From assembly GCA_951799425.1 (NCBI GenBank), contig OX637391.1:27957701-28021700 (forward strand): a stretch of 64,000 bases of DNA, read 5' to 3'. Position numbers and translations under genes: made by a program. Of this stretch, positions 10,861-22,414 are shown in pieces; position 1 is the stretch's first letter, and each line of letters starts with the position of its first letter. The stretch is from Ilex aquifolium. Lineage: Eukaryota; Streptophyta; Magnoliopsida; Aquifoliales; Aquifoliaceae. The notes under the pieces were generated by a model. The model saw only the letters and a program-made list of their open reading frames with translations. It did no database searches and was not told the origin of the DNA.

Positions 10861-11855
10861 CCATTTTGCCAACGATCTCACCCAAGACCACATTGCCAAA
10901 AGGAAAAGATATATTGGGTGACGCCGACAAGGGTGAGGTGAGTAAAGAGAAAGAAAGAGAGGTTGTTGAGAAAGAAAAATTAAGTGATGATTGTGTGTTT
11001 ATTCCTCCCATGCCTGCCCCTTTCCCGAGTCGTTTGAAGCCACCTGTTAAGGTGGCAAATTATACTGATATTTTGGAAATGTTTAAGCAGGTGAAGATTA
11101 ACATTCCACTCCTCGATGCCATCAAGCAAATACCATCGTGTGCCAAAATTTTGAAGGATCTATGCACGGTGAAGAGGAGATTGAATGTCCGAAAGAAAGC
11201 ATTCTTAACCGAACAAGTCAGCTCAATATTGAGGACCAATACTCCTCCAAAATTCAAAGACCCCGGCTGTCCAACAATTGCCATCACCATAGGAAATTGC
11301 CGGGTGGAACAAGCATTGCTTGACTTGGGGGCGAGTGTCAATCTCCTTCCCTACTCAGTGTATCAACAACTCAAGCTTGAGGAGTTGAAGCCCACCTCAA
11401 TTATGCTTCAATTAGTGGATCGTAGCATCCGCACACCAAGGGGAGTAGTGGAAGATATCTTGGTTCAAATTGATAATTTTTACTTTTTCGTTGATTTTAT
11501 TGTGCTAGATACACATCCTGTTGCTAACCTTAGTTCCCAGATCCCCGTTATACTTGGACGACCCTTCCTTGCTACGTCTAATGTTGTGATAAATTGCAGA
11601 AACGGTCTAATAAAGTTGGCATTTGGGAACATGACAATGGAGCTCAATGTATTCAACTTGGCAAAACAACCGGGTGATGATGAGGAAGTAAGTGAGGTCA
11701 ATAGAATCGACACCTTGGTTGAGGAGCACTTGGAGTTGGAGAGGATGTTGAAATTCAAGGAAGAAGGAGTTGTGGATCTTGAGGAGTTGGCTGAGCATGA
11801 GGAGGTAGGAGAATTGAAAGGGATGGGAACTTGGATCCCTACATTCGAGGAGTAA
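10861..11855 (+). pseudogene. Protease region of A (remains)
   Basis: Pro-Pro-Lys-Phe-Lys-Asp-Pro-Gly-Cys-Pro-Thr (about 11250) leads into the aspartic protease centre Leu-Leu-Asp-Leu-Gly-Ala-Ser-Val-Asn-Leu (about 11314-11345) and the flap/C-terminal motif Ile-Pro-Val-Ile-Leu-Gly-Arg-Pro-Phe-Leu-Ala (about 11540-11575). Family role: polyprotein cleavage. Confidence 0.85.
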
Positions 11856-11969
11856 CCCCAACAAGGAAAGAAAAATTTTCCGTCAGATGAACAAAAGCCA
11901 AACCTGGAGTTGAAGCCGTTACCCTCCCATTTGAAGTACGCCTATCTTGGCGATGGATAAACATTCCCG

Positions 11970-13420
11970 GTGGTCATTAGCTCTACGCTGAACATGGAAC
12001 AAGAAAAAGAACTCTGGGAGGTATTGAGAAAACATAAAGGAACAATTAGGTGGACCATTGCAGATATCAAGGGGATAAGCCCTCTCATTTGCACCCACCG
12101 CATATATCTTGAGGAGGATTCCAAACCTTCCCGACAACCACAAAGACGGTTGAACCCCATCATGAAGGAGGTGGTGAGGGATGAGGTTCTGAAACTACTT
12201 GATGTGGGGATCATTTTTCCAATTACCGAAAGTAAGTGGGTTAGCCCCACACAAGTAGTGCCAAAGAAATCCGGAGTCACGGTGGTGGAAAATGATGAGA
12301 ATGAGCTTATACCTACAAGAGTGATCATCGGATGGAGGGTATGCATTGATTATCGGAAGTTGAACTCATGCACTAGAAAAGATCATTTCCCAATGCCATT
12401 TCTTGATCAAGTTTTGGAAAGAGTAGCTGGACACCTATTCTATTGCTTTCTAGATGGGTACTCTCGCTATAATCAAATAGAGATCGCATTAGAGGATCAA
12501 GAGAATACCACTTTCACCTGCCCCTATGGTACCTTCACCTACCGCCGCATGCCGTTTGGTCTATGCAATGCTCCGGGGACTTTTTAACTATGCATGATGG
12601 GGATTTTCAGTGATATGGTGGAAAAGATAGTGGAGGTCTTCATGGACGAATTTTCAGTGTTTGGGGATTCATTCGACAGATGTTTGACAAACTTGGAGAA
12701 AGTTCTAACAAGATGTCTGGAGAAGAATCTAGTGTTGAATTGGGAAAAGTGTCACTTTATGGTGACGAAAGGAATTGTACTTGGCCATATAGTCTCGGCA
12801 AGGGGTATTGAAGTCGACAAATCCAAGGTGGGGGCCATCTCCAACCTCCCCACGCCGAGAGCCATTAAGGGAATCCGGTCGTTTTTAGGCCATGCAGGTT
12901 TTTATCGCAGGTTTATAAAAAATTTCAGTGCATTAGCCCGACCCTTGACCAACCTACTATCTAAGGAGATTCCCTTTGAATGGTCAGATGACTGTGAGGC
13001 ATCCTTTAAAAAACTTAAGAGCATGCTAGTCACGCCTCCTATCATGCGACCACCCAGGTGGGATCTACCTTTTGAGCTCATGTGCGACGCGAGTGATTAC
13101 GCGGTCGGCGCAGTGCTCGGTCAAAGGGAGGAAAACAGGCCGTATGTGATACACTATGCTAGAAAAACACTCAATGATGCTCAGATGAATTACACTAACA
13201 CCGAGAAAGAGTTGCTAGCAGTAGTGTTTGCCTTAGATAAATTTCGCTCATACATCATTGGTTCGCCTATTGTTGTCTTTACTGACCATTCTGCCTTGAA
13301 GTACTTGTTGTCTAAGTAGGATGTGAAACCAAGACTCATTAGGTGGATACTCTTCCTACAAGAATTTGACTTGACGATCAAGGACAAGAAAGGAGTTGAG
13401 AACGTGGTGGCAGATAATTT
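11970..13420 (+). pseudogene. RT and RNase H of A (remains)
   Basis: RT fingers and palm run from Gln-Arg-Arg-Leu-Asn-Pro (about 12145) through Cys-Ile-Asp-Tyr-Arg-Lys-Leu-Asn (12343-12365), Phe-Leu-Asp-Gly-Tyr-Ser (about 12450), Thr-Phe-Thr-Cys-Pro-Tyr-Gly-Thr-Phe (12510-12537) and the catalytic-loop region near 12635-12660. RNase H has Met-Cys-Asp-Ala-Ser-Asp-Tyr (about 13080-13100) and Thr-Asp-His-Ser-Ala-Leu-Lys-Tyr-Leu (13281-13307). Broken fossil. Confidence 0.88.
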
Positions 13421-14818
13421 ATCCCGGCTTGTGGTGCAAGAGGCTGATGAGCACATTCCGATCCCTGACTTTTTCCCTGACGAACATTTGCTTTCAATTC
13501 ATTCGGTATGTCCTTGGTATGCTGATATATGTAATTACCTTGCAACAGGACAGATACCGCCGCAATGGAGCCCAGAGGATAGAAGACGATTCATGGCAGA
13601 TGTGAAATACTTCTACTTCGATAACCCGTATTTGTTCAAGTATTTCCCTGATCAAGTTATTAGGAGATGTGTACCTGAGAACGAACAACGGGACGTCCTT
13701 GCATTTTGCCATTCACAAGCTTGCGGCGGACATTTTTTAGCGAAGAAGACTTCCTCTAAAATTCTTCAATCAGGTTTCTATTGGCCCTCTCTTATCAAAG
13801 ATTGTGTTTCGTTCTGTAAGGAATGCGACAGATGCCAACGATTGGGTAGTGTGACCCGGAGAAGCATGATGCCCCTCTTCCCTGTGCTTGTCATAGAAAT
13901 ATTCGACTGTTGGGGCATCGATTTCATGGGTCCATTCCCTATGTCATTCGATTATCTGTACATCCTTTTAGCAGTGGACTATGTGTCCAAGTGGGTGGAG
14001 GCTATCCCGACCAAGACTAATGACCACCGGGTCGTAGTCAAGTTTCTCAAAGAGAATATTTTTTCGAGGTTTGGGATGCCTCGAGCAATGATCAGTGATG
14101 GTGGATCCCACTTCTGTAATAGGCCATTTGCATCTCTAATGTTCAAATATGGCGTCACTCACAAAGTATCCACCGCTTATCACCCACAAACAAATGGCCA
14201 AGCCGAGCTAGCCAATAGGGAGATCAAGACCATCCTAGAAAAAACTGTTAACCCAAGTAGGAAGGATTGGTCCAATAGATTGATCGATGCCCTATGGGCA
14301 TACCGCACTGCCTATAAGACTATTTTGGACATGTCTCCCTACCGGTTTGTCTATGGAAAGGCTTGCCATCTGCCTGTCGAAATGGAACACAAGGCCTATT
14401 GGGCCATTAGGACTTTAAACTTTAATTTGAGGATGGCCGGTGCACATAGGAAGTTAGAGCTGAATGAGTTGGAAGAGATTCGATGAGATGCGTACGAGAG
14501 CTCAAAAATTTCAAAGGAACGAGCTAAAATCTTTCATGATAATTTCATCATACGGAAATCATTTGAGCCCGGGTAAAAAGTGCTCTTATACAATTCTCGC
14601 CTCTCAATTTTTTAAGGAAAACTCTGATCCCGTTGGGATGGCCCCTATCTTGTCAAGGTGGCCTACCCCAACGGAGCTGTTGAGGTGACAAACCCTGAGA
14701 ATGGCCAGACATTCAAAGTAAATGGCCAAAGACTCAAGCCATTCTTCGAGGGTTCTGAAGAGCAAGAAGTTGATGAGGAGTTGACGGATCCCGTGTATCC
14801 GGATTTGGTGGAGGAGTA
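13421..14818 (+). pseudogene. Integrase of A (remains)
   Basis: The HHCC zinc region is at about 13710-13850 (Cys-Gly-Gly-His-Phe; Cys-Lys-Glu-Cys-Asp-Arg-Cys-Gln). The catalytic core includes Gly-Ile-Asp-Phe-Met-Gly-Pro-Phe-Pro (13915-13941), Ile-Ser-Asp-Gly-Gly-Ser-His-Phe (14091-14115) and [10 protein letters not shown] (14179-14208). The C-terminus ends near Tyr-Pro-Asp-Leu-Val-Glu-Glu at 14818. No chromodomain is present, as expected for Athila. Confidence 0.88.
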
Positions 14819-15020
14819 GATTATGTCTATGCTTTTTAGTGTACAGTTGCTTTCATTTACTTATGTTATTTCTATTTCATGTCACTTACCTTCTTTGGTT
14901 GTATAGTATTGATCTTCTTAGTTTCAGATATTGGTGCTTTTGTTGAAGCTTAATTGCGAGGTGTTCTCTAACCCTACCTATCTTTTTACTGTCCTTCAGT
15001 GCATATCATATCTTTTTGTT

Positions 15021-15056
15021 GCATTGGGGACAATGCGTGAATCTAGTTGGGGGGTG
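15021..15056 (+). promoter_or_regulatory. Internal hairpin and polypurine-like tract of A
   Basis: GCATTG, loop GGGA, CAATGC form a perfect 6-bp stem, followed seven bases later by TAGTTGGGGGGTG. The G-tract is almost the same as the 3' polypurine tract of A (20703-20715). A second plus-strand priming site is a reasonable inference. Confidence 0.6.
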
Positions 15057-16929
15057 AGGTGCATGCTACATCAATGTTTGTGGAATTTTTCGTGGATAAT
15101 ACCAAATACCAATTTTTGGGGTGAAAAATTCACCTTTCACATTTCATATAAATTTTTGAGTTTTGCTTGCATTAGTGAAAAATATGTGAAATTTTTGATG
15201 AAAAATATCTGATTGTTGATCTGTATTCCTTCATGAAGAGTGTGTGAGTTGGATGACATGTTGATCTTTGTTGTGAACTTTGTGCACATGAGCATTCTAT
15301 GGAAGTTGATCCTATGCATAAGTATCACATATGTATTGATTTTTGAACTCAACTGTATGTGATTCTTGAATGTGTAATTTCGGCAATTTACGGATTGGAT
15401 TCATGTTTTAAGCTTGACATAAGTAGTGGAGATGAGTAAGGACCCATGAGAGCTTTAGTGCCAAATCCTTTTGGAGGGAACTTACACAAAGAACAATTTT
15501 TCAATGTCAAATTTGTTCAATAGTCTCATTATGCTTGTTTTGGTTAGTTGCATTTGGGTAGTAGACTGATTTGTCTTGAACGTATAATGCCATCCCATTC
15601 GGACCTGGAAGTGATCTTAGGCCATCATTGAATATTTTGAGCCTTTGCCCTTTTTCTTGTGCAAATATTATCCCTAGTGCCGTGATTGAGCCTTAATTGA
15701 AACTCATTTCTATGCCACACATTTGACCAAGCCAATGAAAATGATGAATATCTACCTTACCTTGGTTGTTCCTAGAGCTGGATATGATTTGATCGTAAAA
15801 GAAAAATGAAGTAGGTTTTGGAAATTCAAGCAAAAGGGATGAATGATGTTGGAATTCAAAGAGTTGACTACCAAAAGAATGACAATCCAAGAAAAGGAGA
15901 AAAAGGGAGTGAAAAGAAGAAAATAATGATCAAAAGAAAAGGAAAATGTTAAGGAAAAGAAAGAAAAGAAACAAAGAGTGTGGTGATGGTGTTAGCCTAG
16001 AAATCCCATAAAAGGGAGATCTTTTTGAAATAAAGGTCATACACTTGGAACAACCCTCTTTGTTATCCTATATCCTTCATTTCATTTACCTAGATATCAC
16101 CCCAAGGCCCCATTATAACCCTTAAAGTCCCAAGTGATCTAGAGAAGCATGGAAGGTGCATAATTTCAAAGGAAATGATGAGTTAAGTCTTACTACCTAA
16201 TGCCCTAGCATTCTGTTCATGAGACTATGCCAAGGTCGCTTCATTTTCATATATGAACTTCATTTTTGGATTACATGTGAGCACAATTTGTTTTGAACAC
16301 AAGATTCTATATCACATGTACACATGGAGTGCATACCAGGATAACTTGAGTGTATTTCATTGCTTAAGAGTGACCCTTGGTGAGTTTTGCATTGAAACTG
16401 AATTTGTCTAGCTATTCGAATGTGAATTCTGTTGCGTAAGTGCTCAAATTACTTGTTAAACTTCACACACACTCGAGTTGAAAATAAATTTGTAGGTGCA
16501 TACTTTAGACTAGTGTCTAAGACTATGGTGTTGCTCATGTATACTTAGTTCAATCATTTGAGAAATTTGTTAAATAGCTCCATGCTTGCAAGAATGAGGG
16601 AATATTTCTCAAGTTTTGGATATTTGAAAAGGGTTAGGAATGCTGCTTTGAACTGAATTCATGTTTTACATTTTGGTGTGCAGTTTGATATCTAAAAGTA
16701 GGAGGCTATGTTTTGTGTATTTAGTACATCAAAATTTTAAATCACATTGCAATTTCAGTAATGAATTGGGCATGATGGTTCGAATGGTGATTTACAAGTG
16801 GAGTATGGAGTATATGTTTAGGTTAGAGTAGAGGTCATAAAGAGAGTGTTAGAATGTATAGGGGAGGTCCTAAAATGAAAATGAGTAGTGAAGGGTTGCT
16901 CAGCAGGAATATTCAGAAAGTCAGCCAAA

Positions 16930-16990
16930 CCGTACCGGTATGCTAAGGTTACTGGAGTTCGACGTACCGGTACGCGTACCGGTACGCTTT
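16930..16990 (+). repeat. Internal CGTACCGGTACG palindrome cassette of A
   Basis: Includes GTCAGCCAAACCGTACCGGT flanking text, ACTGGAGTTCGACGTACCGG and a second palindrome pair. Over ~75 bases it matches the cassette in A's own LTRs (7612-7700 and 20958-21074). It stands about 270 bases before the env-like start, as in B. Confidence 0.8.
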
Positions 16991-17735
16991 GCATGGGATG
17001 CCAAAGGTTAGGGCTTTTAATCGACTTCTTCCGGAACACCTTTCATTTCCCTCCTAAAATACAACCCCCCTTTCACTCCTCTATCACCCGAATCACCCCT
17101 TAGGCTTCCAAATCACACCAATCTTCCTTCAATCTCTCAAATCCTCTCCCTTGTGCTGTGATTCAGTGGAAATCAAACTTTTGAAACCCTAAGTGCCGAA
17201 AATTCCCCAAACCCTCTTCTCTCTTCATTTCTCAAATTCTCCTAAAATCTCTCAGATGGCTCGTTCTATAGGGATTCTCCAAGAGACCATGGACTCGATT
17301 GAGGGTCTCTTCTTGACCCTTTGCGCTTTTCTGACGATGGGGGCACTGTTGCTGTGCATGGCTTGCACCAAAATAGTGGGACCTGAATCTCCTCCACCCG
17401 AAGGCTCTAGTGATCGCAAGAGAAGTGGAGAGGGGTCTAGTGGTGATAGGAGTGAGATGAGAAAGAAAACCAAGAATGAGGCTAGGGATCGACTGATCCG
17501 GGAGAAGGGGGTCACTTGCGAACGGTACCTGGACTCCATTTCCCTTACCCCAAGGAATGAGGCTATGAAAATTATCGAAGCACATGGTATGAATTTTTGG
17601 TTTGAGCCTGCTGAGGGGTATAACTTGTCAATGTGTAGGGAATTTTATCAAACACTCCGGGTGTCAGAGGTGGACGGAGTGGAAGTCTTGAAAACCAATG
17701 TTCGGGGCAAAATGTTTGTGGTAATTAACCCTAAA

Positions 17736-19587
17736 TTGTGTGTAAATTAAAATGATAAGTACTCACTTTTGTAAAAATGAAACAACTAAATATTATGAAT
17801 TATGTTTTGGGTGTGAATTACAGTTTTTAATAACTTATGTTCAAGATTGCAGGGTCAAATGCAGAAATACTGGAAAGTACAAGACAATTTTGCAAAGCTG
17901 GAAATAACGAAGGACTAAAGTGCAATAAAGAAACTTGGACCAATGGGATCATGACACTTGGACCAATAAGGAAGAGACATGTGTACCAATGGAAGCAAGA
18001 CAAGTGGCAGCCCAAGACGGTGACACCTAGCATCACTGCAAAGCAAAACCTTCTGGAAGGTTGCGAAGTGGCAGCTCCGGACGGCGACACCTAACCCTAC
18101 TGCAAGACATAACCTTCCTAAAGGGTTGATGACCTTCCTAAAGGCCCCCCCCCCCCTTTCCGTGCACCTCCTCCCCTATAAATAGGGGCTGAATTCTTCA
18201 TTTCCTTTGGACACCAACACAAGACACAAAAGCCTTCACACCTTGCCTAGCCTTTCAACACCAAGTCTTCCTTTGTTACTTCCAACATACAAAATCAGCC
18301 CCTTAACCACTCAAAACCAGCCGGCCTCCAAGCTCCAAAGGAAGAACACCTTAGAGAAAGATAGAGAGAAAAGAGAAAGGAATAGCCGGTGTGTGACACC
18401 CTTTCCGTATTTCTACATTTCTGTTGTAATCTTTCTATTCGGGCAGTTGAACTACCGCCACTTTTGTGTCTTGAATGATAATAAAGGTGGTTGTGTTTCA
18501 AGTGTTCTTTGTGAAAGAAGTTATATTTTAATTTCTGTTGTAATGAATACTACCCGCACTTCTTGTTTTTCTATAGTAATGGAGTGTGAGTAGTCGGTTA
18601 TACCCTTCAAACTAGGGTAAACATATGTATAATATTGTTTAAGTGCTGGAAATGTTGATGTTGTATTTACATGTTTATATGTTATATATATATTTATATA
18701 TAGATTATATTAATAGACTGACAGTCTAACAACCACGGTGTTCCTATTGGTATGGCTCTGCTTCCACTGGAATACTGAGGCTATTTAACTGGCGGTTATG
18801 TAACCAGCTTTCCTAAGAAGTTGCTGGGTTATATTATATATGATATATATATATTTATATATAGATTATATTAATAGATTGACAGTCTAACAACCACGGT
18901 GTTCCTATTGGTATGGCTCTGCTTCCACTGGAATACTGAGGCTGTTTAACTGGCGGTTATGTAACCAGCTTTCGTAAGAAGTTGCTGGGTTATGCTATAC
19001 TACCACCAGTTCGCTTAAGACGCGGCTGCGTTATGGTTTATTATATAAACAAGTAACAATCATAACATCAAGGGAATAACTCAAGTATTCCACTGGAATG
19101 GCTTGTCCTTCTGGTTTGCTTGGGTTAATCAATTGAAGTGGATATAACCAGCTTTCCTAAGAAGTTGCTGAGTTATTATTTATACCACCAACTAGCCTAA
19201 GAAGCTACTGTGTTATGATTTATATACATCAGACCTGCCGATTGACTTACCAGTAACATGGGAGTTAATTGTTGTGAGGTAGCATTTCCAGTAACTTAAA
19301 CAATACAAAGCATATGGATCCCTAAACTGAAGGGTATATTTTATATTCCTGTCATTACTCTGCTTTATTTACGCACTTTATTTAATTCATCGTTATCACG
19401 CTAAGCTCACATCACAAGCTATCAAACGATATTCTGCTTCAAACAACACCTTTAATATTTTTATTTTATTTTAAGTTTTAAATTACTAAACAACTCTCTG
19501 TGGGATCGATACTTGGACTTAAAACCGAGAAAACTACAATTTGACCACTTATACTTGGGTGTAAAATAATAATATAATTCAGACACA
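17736..19587 (+). repeat. Solo LTR S inserted in the env-like region of A
   Basis: 1852 bp bounded by CTAAA at 17731-17735 and 19588-19592; the ends are TTGTGTG and AGACACA. There is no primer site, polypurine tract or coding sequence, so it is a solo LTR left by LTR-LTR recombination. It has a TATA-like CCTATAAATAGG (18173-18184), palindromic AACCTTCTGGAAGGTT (18049-18064) and a tandem duplication (18670-18995). The 3' portion with CTCTCTGTGGGATCGATACT matches the U5 style of Tat-like Ty3/gypsy LTRs. Confidence 0.8.
18670..18995 (+). repeat. Direct tandem duplication inside solo LTR S
   Basis: Two adjacent copies of about 160 bp, each starting in an AT-rich TATATATATTTATATATAG run and continuing through GACAGTCTAACAACCACGGT to AAGAAGTTGCTGGGTTAT. 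Partial related pieces (AGCTTTCCTAAGAAGTTGCTG, CTAGCCTAAGAAGCTACTG) follow near 19147-19215, so the region has expanded more than once. Confidence 0.85.
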
Positions 19588-20677
19588 CTAAAAAGTGCGA
19601 ATCACCTGTCTATCCTCATAACGTCACCAAATCCAAGAAGATATCTGAATTAGCAGAATTGATGTATCAGGAGCTTGAAGAATTCAAGGGAACAGTGCAA
19701 AGTGGGAGGTTGAAGCCCACTTATGGACTGTTGAATAAGCTCCTCCATTGCAATCTTTTGCCAAGGGGTGCGAAAAAGAAACAAAATTTAGAGAAGTTGA
19801 CCCTTTTGGATGCAGTCGTGTCCGGGAAGGCAATTGACTTCGCTCTTCTCATTTGGCAAGAAATGAAAAACTTTGCTGAGACGCAGAGGCCTATGATCAA
19901 ACTGCCATTCGGGAACTTGGTAACCCGGATGTGCAAGCAATTCAAAGTTAAGGCCTATTCGTTCGAAAATATTACCCCCCAGAGACTGGAGCCATCGACA
20001 GAACCAGTAAGAAGAAAAGAAAAACAATGAGTCGAGGGAAGCGAGCCAAGACCATGGCTGCTGGTTCTGAGGCCCCCGGGGCATCTTCATCCGTTGGGCC
20101 ATCCGCTGCTACACCTGAACGTTCGGTCCCTCAGCGCCTCAATGCACTAGAGACTACGGTGCATGGGATTAAGGCTACTGTGCTGGGTATGGCGGCAATG
20201 ATGAAGGAGCTGTTTGTGTATACCTTCCCTGGGAGGCCCATCCCAGAAGTCCCCCACTCCACCAGCTTCTGCTCCCTCTACTTCTGCCCTCTTTGCCTCC
20301 ACAGCAGTTGAGGAAGAGGAGGAGGATGATGATGATGACACTGAGGAGTCTGGGGAAAGTGAGGAGTATGATGAAGGTGATGAGTCTGAGGATGATGAGG
20401 AGGATGTGTAGTAGGCTTTGTAGTTTTTATCTTTTCTTTTGGGGTTGGATTGGATATAGATAGAATGGAGTCGTAGGCTATTTTGTCTCTTTTGATGTCC
20501 TACTCTATGTACTCCAAATTCAGAACACATTAATGAAGAAACCACAATTTCGGATTCAATCTTGTCTATGTTATTTTGGAATTTCATTATGATTTGTGCT
20601 TTTTAATTGATTGGATGAATGGTTAATTCAATGGATCAAGTGTGTGTTATACTCATGGTCTTGTGTTGGAAATATTT

Positions 20678-20715
20678 TTTTGCTAAGGGACTAGCAAAAC
20701 CTAAGTTGGGGGGTG
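20678..20715 (+). promoter_or_regulatory. Hairpin plus polypurine tract before the 3' LTR of A
   Basis: TTTTGCTA, loop AGGGAC, TAGCAAAA (20678-20699) form an 8-bp stem, followed by TAAGTTGGGGGGTG (20702-20715) abutting the LTR start TGATTAG at 20716. Confidence 0.85.
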
Positions 20716-22414
20716 TGATTAGCACAAAACTTTGCATATTTTTATGTGCTAATCATCTTATTTTAATTGCTTTTGGAGATTAAATGATGGGAGTTGGGTT
20801 AATTGAGTTCTTAACGATGATATTTGGTGTTTGCAGTTAAAATGTGCTAAATGAGGCTTCTTAAGGCCTTCCCAAACCATTTGAGACAAATGAGGATGAA
20901 AAGGTAGCTTGGGAATAGCTCAGGAGATGAGGAAATTAGAAAATCAGGAAGTCAGCCAAACCGTACCGGTACGCGTACCAGTACGCTAAGGCTACTGGAG
21001 TTCAGCGTACCGGTATGCGTACCGGTACGCTAAAGCCACTGGAGTTCGACGTATCAGTACGCATACCGGTACGTTTTGCCTGATCTGCCCAAATGCTCTG
21101 CAACTCATGTCTGCTGCTTTGAGGGTCCCACCAACAGACCTCCCACGCTTCCCTAAAACGCCCATAACACTATTCACCCCTTTCACACCCTTGATTGCAA
21201 GTTTGGAGCCTAGGTAATCAATGAGGAAAGAGAAGAGAAGAGGAGTTGGGTGTGCAGACAAGCTTTGCAACCCCTCTGTCCAGCCCATTCCTCCTGTACC
21301 CCTACAGATGGAGGTCTTCTGGAGTCTAGGGCACCTCTCCAAGCACGTTTTTGGGGGGAAAGGGATCTCCAGCATTGGCATTCAGCACATTGGACATAGA
21401 TATATAGATATATAGAGAGAGAGAGTCTGGGAGAAGATGATGAATAGTGTTCTAGAGAGATAAAGTGAGATTTTTGTATTTCTTTCAATACATTGTCTTG
21501 TAATCTCTTGTATGAATCTTTAGAACTTCATTTAATATCATTAATTTTATTGTCCATCAAGTTCATTGCTAGTTTAATGCTCTTTTAAGCTTCTACCATT
21601 AATGTAACAAAGTTCTTCATTTTCTTAGCTGTAAAATGGGTTTTAAATGCATTCTCTTCTAGCTTATGTCTTCTTGCATTTATGTACTCAAGAACTTTAT
21701 CTCTTTGCAATGCATTCCTATTACATAGTTAATTTCATTTTAAGCATGAGTAGCTAAATCTTTTAGTTGGCAAAGCCAAGGGGAACCTCCACTTGGGTAT
21801 ACTATTTCAACTCATTCTCCTCCTTTCTTTCAGAGTTCAATGGTTCGGTTTGACTGGGTTGAGGGTGGATGAGTTGGTGAGTCTTTGATATTCTGTAGGC
21901 CTAGTCACGGTTTATGCTTAGATACTCACCAATCTTATCCCTAGCTTCCCACGAATCAATTGTTCATTCATACTCTATTGAAGGAGGGATTCGAGTTGAG
22001 TTGGTATTCCTATTGGAGTGACCTCTTGGATTAGCCAACATTTGTTTTCTCACTTCATTTTCATCAACACACACTCACCAAACAACTTTCAACCACAAAG
22101 ATTTTACACTTTCTTTTACTCAAAATCACCTTCCCCTTGGTTTATTTCCTTCCCCGTGGAAACGACCTTGGAATACCACCAAGTAAAACACGACCCGCGA
22201 AAGTCTCCTTGCGCTTGGGGAGCACTTTTGTACACACACACACACATTTTTTGTGCATTCACATTTCACATTTCCACCATCTCATTTTCTTTTCTCTTTG
22301 CCCTTTCTTTTGACACTATCCCAAGGGAGAGTGACACTCCCCTTTATCCATACACTAAACATTCTAAGGGATGGGTTTAAGAGGTTAAGAAACAACAACG
22401 TTTTTCATCAAGCA
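20716..22414 (+). repeat. 3' LTR of A
   Basis: 1699 bp, collinear with the 5' LTR. The palindrome cassette (20958-21074) has one more CGTACC-GGTACG-like unit than the 5' copy, which shows that the cassette changes in unit number. It ends CATCAAGCA followed by the target duplication TAAAC. Confidence 0.93.

Larger units (their letters stand above)
14819..17190 (+). other. Long noncoding spacer of A between pol and env-like region
   Basis: About 2.4 kb without a credible frame, matched along its length by the same spacer in B (32492-35040) and largely in E (50180-51960). It contains an internal hairpin plus G-tract (15021-15056), a purine-rich run (15890-15980) and a palindromic cassette at 16930-16990. 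A leader or promoter role for env-like expression is possible but not shown. Confidence 0.65.
17257..20411 (+). pseudogene. Env-like region of A, split by solo LTR S
   Basis: The N-terminal part begins Met-Ala-Arg-Ser-Ile-Gly. It carries a hydrophobic segment (about 17305-17370, Leu-Thr-Leu-Cys-Ala-Phe-Leu-Thr-Met-Gly-Ala-Leu-Leu-Leu) and a basic Lys/Arg-rich stretch, then reaches Val-Arg-Gly-Lys before the insertion. The distal part (19593 onward) has Leu-Lys-Pro-Thr-Tyr-Gly-Leu-Leu-Asn-Lys-Leu-Leu and ends in a long Glu/Asp-rich tail (about 20305-20411). Same family as the T, B and G copies. Function unknown. Broken fossil. Confidence 0.75.
7368..22414 (+). mobile_element. Element A: full-length Athila-like retrotransposon inserted in the chromovirus
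   Basis: Both ends are clear: TAAAC at 7363-7367 and 22415-22419, LTRs of 1675 and 1699 bp (7368-9042 and 20716-22414), primer site, gag, protease, RT, RNase H, integrase, long spacer, env-like region, polypurine tract. Net length without solo LTR S is about 13.2 kb, normal for Athila elements. Gag-pol has about six or seven breaks. The LTRs differ by a few percent by eye, so it is moderately young but no longer coding-competent. Confidence 0.93.

Noticed and set aside
20147-20587. Antisense Ser-rich frame opposite the env-like acidic tail of A
   Set aside because: It is the shadow of GAG/GAT-rich acidic codons read backwards; no domain or start context.
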